Shown: positions 15,366 through 20,990 of the stretch, one piece after another
How the letters are laid out: every line of letters begins with the position of its first letter
Numbering within the stretch: position 1 is the stretch's first letter
Assembly (NCBI GenBank): GCA_011192055.1
Contig: DUES01000175.1
Coordinates: 1 to 20,990, forward strand
Direction: 5' to 3'
From: Dehalococcoidia bacterium
Lineage (GTDB): Bacteria > Chloroflexota > Dehalococcoidia > Dehalococcoidales > Fen-1064
DNA: 20,990 nucleotides
The notes under the pieces: model-generated
Seen by the model: only the letters and a program-made list of their open reading frames with translations
What the model was told of the DNA's origin: nothing
Database searches by the model: none
Program-made: the position numbers and the translations under genes

Positions 15366-16439
15366 TTATTCCTGAACACCCTTAAAGGAATAATCCGGTC
15401 TTAGAACAGGTTTTACTTTCCCGACAGTCAGCAGCGATTCGATACAATCTCTAAGGGAATCGTCCAAAGGCCTGAAAGTAATGTGTAATAGCGCTCGAAT
15501 GCGGTCGTTACGTAGATCAGTGCCCCAGTAGGCTGCCCGTCGCTCCCTGGACTTACGCAGGGCTTCCTCGTCCAGATCTTCAGTCAGATCAGGTGTCGCG
15601 TATCCGAGTTCAGGAAGCAACCTGTCGATACTTCTGCAAACGTCCTCAAGGTCTATCCGGTCAGTTGAGTACGCGATGTAACGTTCTCCGTTTTTGACGA
15701 AGACACTTTCCAGAAGGCCAACCTGGCATGCCGCGTGGTCACGTACATCAACAGTGTGCCAGGGACGGTAACCATGCACTGCGGGATTACACTCGCCCTG
15801 TAACATCAGTTCTATCAGGTGTTGCCAGGGTCCCCCGCTTTTCTGGTGCTCTGATTGTATCGGGCCCACGTTATCACTCGGGCAGCATCTGATGGTATCC
15901 CACCTGCCGTTCTTTTCAGCCGCCTCGGTAAATGCCCGTTCCGCCTGCTCCTTTCCGATGGAGTAAGGTGTACGTTTAGGATTGTCATAATCAGGGTAGC
16001 GGTCCTCGTAAATGACCGGACGGTTAACCATCTCAGAAAAATTCCTCTCGGACACCACCGCCGCGATGCTGGAGGTAACGATAAGGCGCGATACGCTCCC
16101 GGAATTGTTAATGCTCTCTGTAATATGATCACAGACCATTTTGACGTAGTCCTGATCCCCATATTTTCCGATATGGGAGACATGGTTTACACCATGGCAC
16201 CCCTTAAAGATATCGTCAAAGCATCCGGGGTGATTCAGGTTGGCCGAATGCAGTGTTAAACGACCTGTGATATATCCTGGCATAGCTTTAAGAAAACCTG
16301 TTTTAGTGGCGTCATCGACATCGCGAACACAGGCTCGTACACGATAACCTTTGTCGAGTAATGTTCGAACGATCCAGCCTCCAATAAAACCGGCAGCACC
16401 GGTGACGGCAACCGTACCGCCCTTGGGAATCGCTGGCAT
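15366..16439 (-). CDS. Extended SDR: NAD-dependent epimerase/dehydratase (dihydroflavonol-reductase-like)
   Basis: The 357-residue protein has the extended-SDR cofactor motif TGAAGFIGG (13-21), an active-site serine pair in VTSSIAAV (121-128), and the Y159-x3-K163 dyad (YSIGK). The opening VAVTGAAGFIGGWIVRTLLDKGYRVRA and the position of the ADH-like segments resemble dihydroflavonol 4-reductase and related ketoreductases. Nucleotide-sugar epimerases are close alternatives. Residues 245-357 form the substrate domain and give no specificity clue. SD is GGGAGG, 6 nt from ATG. Its neighbours are the VOC protein downstream and the repeat protein upstream, on the same strand but with wide gaps. Confidence 0.88.
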   Translation of the reverse strand: MPAIPKGGTVAVTGAAGFIGGWIVRTLLDKGYRVRACVRDVDDATKTGFLKAMPGYITGRLTLHSANLNHPGCFDDIFKGCHGVNHVSHIGKYGDQDYVKMVCDHITESINNSGSVSRLIVTSSIAAVVSERNFSEMVNRPVIYEDRYPDYDNPKRTPYSIGKEQAERAFTEAAEKNGRWDTIRCCPSDNVGPIQSEHQKSGGPWQHLIELMLQGECNPAVHGYRPWHTVDVRDHAACQVGLLESVFVKNGERYIAYSTDRIDLEDVCRSIDRLLPELGYATPDLTEDLDEEALRKSRERRAAYWGTDLRNDRIRALLHITFRPLDDSLRDCIESLLTVGKVKPVLRPDYSFKGVQE

Positions 16440-16554
16440 AGTAATCCTCCCTATTCTTATTACACTACATCTTGTTGTTTATCTTCGTGAATAATCCGAT
16501 ATTCCCCATTTCAACTCACACGGAGACATCCCCGCCCTCATCGCTTTGTCACCG

Positions 16555-16582
16555 ATAGTATATCATGGAACCCGGTTGTCAA
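16555..16582 (-). promoter_or_regulatory. Candidate promoter for the extended SDR gene
   Basis: The minus strand has TTGACA (16582-16577), a 16-nt spacer and TACTAT (16560-16555), about 115 nt before the start codon. The rest of 16440-16735 shows no gene. Confidence 0.5.
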
Positions 16583-16735
16583 ACGCTCTTTCGAAGCCTT
16601 GCATTAGCCCTTTCGGCGGGCTACTCGTACCCGGCAACCCGGAGAATTCCAGAATGACTGGCGTGTCGCGTTTGTTCAGAGGTGCAGCACCAACATCTTT
16701 CGGGGTGAGGGTCGGAGCACCAGTTCACTTTAGGG

Positions 16736-17635
16736 TTATGTTGCGGAGTTATCTCTTGCCCGACTGCGGCGTACGGCGGTCCGCACAGATATGGCAGTCG
16801 CGAGGACAATGATTCCACCGCCGACAAGCCACCATAAGAGCCAGGACCGCCGGAAGAGAGCCGTAACTTCCATGTCAGTGGCAACAGTCACGGTTGTCAC
16901 TGCTGAAGCCGGGTCAGCCACGCCCCCTGCCCAACTATCGAATTTCCAGCCCCTACCCGGGGTTGCAGCGATATCAACGATGCTTCCCTGGGGATATTCG
17001 TCAGGGCCGACTGCGGGTTCAGTGGAACCACTACCATCAGTTCCCATGGTCAGAGTATGCACTATCGGGGAGAAGTCAGCGGTAACAGTCATATCGGAAT
17101 CCATAATTATTGTCGTGGTTGCTGAAGTCGGGTCGGTCACATCTCCTGTCCAGCCATCGAACTGCCAGTTGATATCGGGGATTGCGATGACATCAACCAG
17201 GCTTCCCAGGATATACTCGTGGAAACCGACTGCAGGCTCAGTAGAGCCATTGACACTGGTCGTTACAACAAGGGTATGCTTGACCAGAGAAAAGTTGGCG
17301 GTGATAAACTTAGAGCAGTCCATCACTAGAGTGAGTGGATTGTCCTCACTGGTTACATCACCCGTCCAGCCGTTGAACTGGTAGCCAGGTACAGGTACTG
17401 CCTCCAGAATGACTTCACTTTCAAATATAGGAGCGGAGGTGGGGTAGAATTCGGCCTCAGTATCGAATAGCTTAACCACGCCCATATCAACAGGGCTGAC
17501 ATCCACGGTCAGCACGACGGAACCCAGTCAGCCGGCTTCGGTTGGCTCCGCGCTAACGAGTGTCAGCATCACCGCGAGCAGAATCGTAACAAAGACTAGC
17601 AGTAACGGAATAGCCTTGAATGGTCTTAATATCAT
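16736..17635 (-). pseudogene. Surface repeat protein (divergent InlB B-repeats plus C-terminal anchor) interrupted by in-frame TGA
   Basis: ATG 17635 opens a typical signal peptide (ILRPFK, a hydrophobic core, then LVSAEPTEAG). An in-frame TGA at 17530-17528 stops it. The same frame continues without another stop for 263 codons. The remainder holds three repeats of about 72 residues, each centred on a GYQFNGWTGDV / NWQFDGWTGDV / GWKFDSWAGGV motif and ending in a TANFS / TADFS / TALF strand. A membrane helix (LLWWLVGGGIIVLATAISV) and a basic tail (RTAVRRSRAR) follow. This is the pattern of a secreted, membrane-anchored surface protein. A CGA-to-TGA change is the simplest cause; an internal GTG start at 17515 would yield a protein without export signal. 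Its ATG overlaps the end of an IS3 orfA remnant. Confidence 0.75.
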
Positions 17636-17825
17636 ATCCTTAGGTCCCCCGGAATGTCCCGTGCCGACCTGAGCAGTCTACTGGCTATCTCCAATGAGGA
17701 TATATTCTCCTCCGCTACCAGTTTTACCGCTTCTTCTCGGAACTCCTTCGTGTACCTTCCTTCCTTATAGAATCCCTTTCATTCTGAGATCTCCATCTTT
17801 CTATTTTACCTGACTTTGGTGTCCA
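17632..17825 (-). mobile_element. IS3-family 5' remnant (terminal repeat plus orfA start)
   Basis: Reading minus, the fragment starts with the IS3-type end TGGACACCAAAGTCAGG at 17825. After about 30 nt a frame opens with ATG at 17796. It encodes MEIS-E, then an in-frame TGA (17781-17779), then KGFYKEGRYTKEFREEAVKL and a helix-turn-helix-like VAEENISSLEIASRL, typical of IS3 OrfA. Similarity fades after that. The frame ends in TGA overlapping the repeat-protein ATG. The rest of orfA, all of orfB and the other end are missing here. Confidence 0.75.
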
Positions 17826-17836
17826 TTTTCCCCATC

Positions 17837-19405
17837 CTACCTCCGGTCAAAGAAGGCTTCCAGTAGTGCGTACTTCTCCACCCGCGAAACAGCCGCCATA
17901 GCTGCCACCCTACCGAATTCCATGTACCGGTTTTGCTTCACATCAAACGGTGTCCAGTCTGGCCTGCCGGCACCGTTGGGATTGCCGGTACGCGCAAACT
18001 GCACCCAGTAGTCCATCATTGTATCTGACATCTTCAGATCGTCTTCGGACAGCGTTCCCAGAACGCTGGTACCGAAAACGTAGCTGATTTCCGATGCATG
18101 AAACGCGCCCAGGATTTCGCCCGCTTTTCCAGCAGGTTTCCTTGAGAAAAAGTAGAGATAAGGGGACTGTCCGGCCAGTGCAAGGTGCCTGGCCACGTAG
18201 TGCGCCTGGGCTCCGAACAGCGAATCACCGAGCAGGTCCTTGCTCGAAGCCAGCATCTCCTCGTCATTAGCCGCGGGATAAAGCGCCAGTACTCGGTCAG
18301 CATCTGGCCCGAATACCTGGCGAATCGCGGCGTGGTACTTCTCTACCGAGTCTACCGGCGGCGGAATTTCGGCCATGGGTGACCCCCAGTAGAGTGCCGT
18401 ACCTTCTTCACCGTTGCTGCCCAGCATGAATGGTACCGGGTGAAAGTGTGCCTTACGAAAGCTCTGCGCCGGGTGTTCAGCCAGGGCGAATCCGTCGATG
18501 ATGGGACCGCCCACTCCCGGGAAGACCGCAGCCGCCTGCACCAGAGAATCGACATCCATTGTTCGTAATGCGGCAAGGTCCGGGGCACCTGCGCTCTTGG
18601 CAAAGGCTTCACCGCGTGACTCTGCCGAGAATGGCGTGAACCCCGGTTTCTTAAGGTCAGTGTGGACATGGACACCGACTCCGCTCTCGGAGATAGCACG
18701 ATGGAATAACCCGGCCGCCGGTGGCGAAATCATTAGCTGGGTTACGGACTGACCACCGGCCGATTCCCCGAAGATGGTTACATTGTCCGGGTCACCACCA
18801 AAAGCGGCAATATTGCGCTTCACCCATTTGAGGGACTCTATCTGGTCCAGTTGCCCGTAGTTTCCCGATGCACCGTGCGGGGATTCGGCGCTGAGTTCGG
18901 GGTGGGCCAGGTATCCCAGGACACCAAGGCGATAATTGATGGTAACAATGACGACGCCTTTACGGACAAGGTGCTGGGGGTCGTATCCTGCCCCGGTCCC
19001 GAACTGAAAGGCGCCACCATGTATCCAGACCATGACCGGCCGTCTCGCTTGAGGAATGAGTGATTCGCTGAAAACGTTCAGGTACAGGCAGTCTTCGGAA
19101 TAATCAATAGGTAAAGGTTCGGGAAGTTCAGCCTCGAAAGCATCAGCGATAATACTGCGAAAACCATCCTCTCCCACTATCAACTGCGAACATGCCGGAC
19201 CGAATGATTTCGCCTGCCTGACGCCGGACCACGAACCCGGCGGCTCCGGCGCGCGCCAGCGCAGCTCACCAACGGGCGGCTTCGCGAATGGGACGCCCAG
19301 AAATGCTGCAATATCACTCTTGCCCGGTGTGCGCATCCACGAACCCTCCAGGGCTCCGCAATCAATAGTCACCCTGGGTTCTCCGGTACTATCCTGCTTG
19401 CCCAT
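17837..19405 (-). CDS. Type-B carboxylesterase / para-nitrobenzyl esterase family
   Basis: The 522-residue alpha/beta-hydrolase would cleave carboxylic esters. Motifs in order: AFLGVPFAKPPVGELRWRAP (33-52), the SEDCLYLNVF segment (103-112), oxyanion-hole HGGAF (129-133), nucleophile S215 in GESAGG, a triad acid E333 or E334 in GSNGEEG, and H436 in GAFHASE. The length is normal for the family. There is no signal peptide, so it is probably cytoplasmic. SD is AAGGAG, 6 nt from ATG. The stop codon is only 11 nt from the IS3 end at 17825, and another IS3 end begins 52 nt upstream of the start, so the gene looks like a passenger between two IS remnants. Confidence 0.93.
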   Translation of the reverse strand: MGKQDSTGEPRVTIDCGALEGSWMRTPGKSDIAAFLGVPFAKPPVGELRWRAPEPPGSWSGVRQAKSFGPACSQLIVGEDGFRSIIADAFEAELPEPLPIDYSEDCLYLNVFSESLIPQARRPVMVWIHGGAFQFGTGAGYDPQHLVRKGVVIVTINYRLGVLGYLAHPELSAESPHGASGNYGQLDQIESLKWVKRNIAAFGGDPDNVTIFGESAGGQSVTQLMISPPAAGLFHRAISESGVGVHVHTDLKKPGFTPFSAESRGEAFAKSAGAPDLAALRTMDVDSLVQAAAVFPGVGGPIIDGFALAEHPAQSFRKAHFHPVPFMLGSNGEEGTALYWGSPMAEIPPPVDSVEKYHAAIRQVFGPDADRVLALYPAANDEEMLASSKDLLGDSLFGAQAHYVARHLALAGQSPYLYFFSRKPAGKAGEILGAFHASEISYVFGTSVLGTLSEDDLKMSDTMMDYWVQFARTGNPNGAGRPDWTPFDVKQNRYMEFGRVAAMAAVSRVEKYALLEAFFDRR

Positions 19406-19419
19406 TGAACTCTCCTTCT

Positions 19420-19434
19420 TGACAATATATGTCA
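19420..19434. promoter_or_regulatory. Palindrome upstream of the esterase
   Basis: TGACA-N5-TGTCA with an AT-only centre lies just upstream of the esterase SD. It is suitably placed for a repressor operator, but no regulator gene is adjacent. Confidence 0.3.
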
Positions 19435-19456
19435 GTCAAACATGCCCTGGATGAGG

Positions 19457-19656
19457 TGGACCCCATTCTTATGACAGGATAGAGCCTATCCCAAGGATGG
19501 GATAGGGACAATATTAAGGTCGGGTTCCGCTATCCTCAAGGGGGGTCTGGTGTTAAGGATTCTACCATACCTGTGCCAGTGGCTTCTACCGGGGTTGAGA
19601 TGAACACCTCAGCCGGTGTCCGGTAGCCGAGAGCTTGGTGAGGGCGCTCGATAATA
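19457..19656 (-). mobile_element. IS3-family 3' remnant (orfB C-terminus plus terminal repeat)
   Basis: The plus strand begins with the IS-type end TGGACCCC at 19457. On the minus strand the frame at 19670-19536 encodes the hallmark C-terminus of IS3 OrfB transposases, IIERPHQALGYRTPAEVF, then a short tail and TGA. A CCTATCCC-N6-GGGATAGG hairpin (19485-19506) lies between the stop and the end, probably the element's own terminator. The catalytic DDE region is missing; the fragment abuts the truncated integrase-like gene at about 19645-19656. Confidence 0.75.
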
Positions 19657-19670
19657 ACTGAGTTTTGCAT
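19536..19670 (-). pseudogene. IS3-family OrfB transposase, C-terminal fragment
   Basis: This 44-codon frame carries ERPHQALGYRTPAEVF, the conserved C-terminal signature of the rve-type transposase. It lacks all catalytic acidic residues and has no SD, so it is a decayed fragment. The first five or six codons come from the integrase side of the junction. Confidence 0.75.
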
Positions 19671-19949
19671 TTCCTTTGGTGACATTGGTGAGCCAGTTAT
19701 TGATAATTTTGGGGGTTAATTCAATCCCAATCGCTCGGTAAAGACAGGTTTGATAGTACCTGAATGTATTCATGGAAGTGTTTTGAGAACGGCTAGCTAG
19801 GAAATCATCAACCCATTGTTGGTTTACTTTGGGAGTCCCTATCTGTACTCCCCCAATTAACAATTCAGTCATTTGTGGGTCTTTATTTCGTTCGTAAATC
19901 ATAGCTAACAAATTGTTAACAAAATCATTAACAAAAGGGGTGTTTTCAG

Positions 19950-19962
<13 letters not shown>
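19609..19962 (-). pseudogene. Truncated tyrosine-recombinase-like integrase (N-terminal part)
   Basis: The frame begins inside the tRNA (ATG 19962, in the T-stem/acceptor region) or at ATG 19902. Residues around VNQQWVDDFLASR-SQNTSMNTFRYYQTCLYRAIGI, then TPKIINNWLTNVTKGNAKLSYYRA, resemble the N-terminal SAM-like core-binding domain of phage-type integrases. The catalytic R-H-x-x-R-Y domain is absent, because the frame runs into the IS3 3' fragment after YYRA and stops at 19609. Gene direction (reading away from the tRNA 3' end) is the standard layout for tRNA-targeting islands. Assignment rests on fold-level resemblance of a short region. Confidence 0.6.
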
Positions 19963-20025
<63 letters not shown>

Positions 20026-20088
20026 ACATGTACTCTCAGTTTACCAAACCGGACTGTCCCGGCGCAACGTGGCATACCCGTTGACAGC

Positions 20089-20682
20089 CTATTCCGGAGC
20101 CTGCCCTTCTTTAATCACTATCTGTTCCATGGATACACGCGGTCGCGGGGCCGGGTCCTCGTCGGCGTAACCAATCAGCAGCAGGGTAAGAACAGCAATA
20201 TGTCTTGGCCAGCCCAGTATCTTGGCAGCCTGTCCGAACCTCATCCTCTGTACCCAGCAGGTACCCAGTCCGAGTGCCGTAGCCATGAGCACCATGTGCT
20301 CAACACCGATGGCGGTATACATGTGCGCGTCCGGGAGAAACTTCTGGAGCTCGGTGGGGTCCGCACTGTCCGCCCCGAAGTACTCGGAACCCGGCGGCGA
20401 CAGCTTGTGACCCTTGACGAACGTAAGTAGTTCGGAGCCGCAGACAACCACTACCGGTGCCTGGGCAATCTGCGGTTGTTCACCGATGACGGCTTCACTG
20501 ATAAGCTTGTCCTTCAGCTCGCCCTCTTTCACCACCTGGAAACGCCAGGGCTGCCGGTTGGTCCCGGAAGGTGCCAGGCGGGCAGCTTCGAGTATCTGCT
20601 CCATTAATTCGTCGGGTACCGGGTCAGGTTTGAACTTGCGGATACTGCATCGTTTCTGAATTGCCTCTGCTACGGTCAGCAT
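20089..20682 (-). CDS. Nitroreductase family FMN protein
   Basis: The 197-residue protein has the FMN-binding N-terminal RCSIRKFKPDPVP (11-23) and the ARLAPSGTNRQPWRF segment (34-48) of the nitroreductase/NfnB-like family. The late GLGTCWVQRM (about 137-146) completes the flavin site. Family members reduce nitro compounds, quinones, or act on iodotyrosine- or flavin-like substrates with NAD(P)H; the physiological substrate is unknown. SD is AAGGAGG, 9 nt from ATG. It lies 63 nt upstream of the tRNA on the same strand and is divergent from the DnaJ-domain gene. Confidence 0.92.
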   Translation of the reverse strand: MLTVAEAIQKRCSIRKFKPDPVPDELMEQILEAARLAPSGTNRQPWRFQVVKEGELKDKLISEAVIGEQPQIAQAPVVVVCGSELLTFVKGHKLSPPGSEYFGADSADPTELQKFLPDAHMYTAIGVEHMVLMATALGLGTCWVQRMRFGQAAKILGWPRHIAVLTLLLIGYADEDPAPRPRVSMEQIVIKEGQAPE

Positions 20683-20803
20683 GAAATAGTACCTCCTTGA
20701 ATCTCTGGTGGAATACAGTCATGCTAACACAACAGGGTCTGTCCTGTAAAAAGAAGTGTTTTCAGCAGCACTGTCGGTTGCGTGTTATAATCGGAGAAGA
20801 GAT

Positions 20804-20990
20804 ATGAAAGACTACTATCGGATTCTCGGTGTTAACGAAGACGCCGGTCAGGACAGGATAAAAACGGCTTTTCGTAAGCTTGCCTTTGAATACCACCCGG
20901 ATAAGAATCCCGGAAATGAACTTTACGCTGAAGAGAAGTTCAAAGAGATAAACGAAGCCTACAGCGTCCTGGGTGATTCCAGTAAACGGA
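20804..20990 (+). CDS. DnaJ (J-domain) protein, truncated by the window end
   Basis: The first 62 residues are a complete J-domain: DYYRILGV at the start, helix II with AFRKLAFEY, the HPD motif at 31-33, and helix III with [15 protein letters not shown]. The J-domain stimulates the ATPase of DnaK. Whether the protein is a full DnaJ, a CbpA type or another J-protein cannot be told because the Gly/Phe and later domains lie beyond the window. A TATAAT box (20786-20791) lies only 12 nt before the ATG, and the GGAGAAG SD follows it directly, suggesting a very short leader. Confidence 0.92.
   Translation, partial: MKDYYRILGVNEDAGQDRIKTAFRKLAFEYHPDKNPGNELYAEEKFKEINEAYSVLGDSSKR

Noticed and set aside
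17528..17781. Genome-wide TGA recoding or selenocysteine
   Set aside because: Well-supported genes in the window end in TGA, there is no selenocysteine-insertion-like structure that I can point to, and simple C-to-T decay explains both sites.

Overview
The window is bacterial, gene-dense and moderately GC-rich. It most resembles an anaerobic, catabolically versatile Chloroflexota (Dehalococcoidia-like) genome. That placement is an inference from gene content: a tungsten-type aldehyde:ferredoxin oxidoreductase, a split UxaA-type dehydratase, a ThDP enzyme, divergent InlB-type repeats, and tRNA-Lys(CTT) with an encoded CCA. No phylogenetic marker is present to confirm it.

Left part (1-9426), apparent chromosomal backbone. 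A membrane sensor protein (Cache-like sensor, HAMP, GAF) runs off the left edge on the minus strand. Divergent to it is an AOR-SDR pair on the plus strand. A convergent minus-strand pair follows (zinc alcohol dehydrogenase and ThDP enzyme), separated from the first pair by a hairpin terminator at 4272-4300. Divergent from the ThDP gene is a two-gene UxaA/SuyAB-like dehydratase ending in a strong terminator, then a flavodoxin with its own promoter. The redox and C-C lyase content suggests catabolism of a hydroxy- or sulfo-acid or sugar acid, with aldehydes and alcohols as intermediates and reduced ferredoxin or NAD(P)H as output; the substrate cannot be read from the sequence.

Middle and right part (9443-20025), a probable eroded genomic island in a tRNA gene. 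An intact tRNA-Lys(CTT) lies at 19950-20025 (minus). A degenerate copy of its 3' three-quarters lies in the same orientation at 9443-9500, just downstream of the flavodoxin. Directly beside the intact tRNA is the N-terminal part of a tyrosine-recombinase-like protein, cut off by the 3' end of an IS3-family element. The cargo is all on the minus strand: a peptide/nickel-type ABC uptake operon (two permeases and a lipoprotein, no ATPase), a VOC-fold protein, an extended SDR reductase/epimerase, a surface repeat protein broken by an in-frame TGA, and a type-B carboxylesterase between two IS3 remnants.

The most unusual non-coding region is upstream of the ABC operon (14022-14460). It holds a near-consensus promoter, a short leader with a Shine-Dalgarno-equipped 4-codon ORF, a strong intrinsic terminator, and then a 99-nt block of 19-bp tandem repeats bounded by a 9-bp inverted repeat. 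Similar SD-equipped mini-ORFs precede two other island genes.

Right edge (20089-20990): backbone resumes with a nitroreductase (minus) and a divergent DnaJ-domain protein truncated by the window end. Before island insertion the order was probably flavodoxin - tRNA-Lys - nitroreductase - dnaJ-like.
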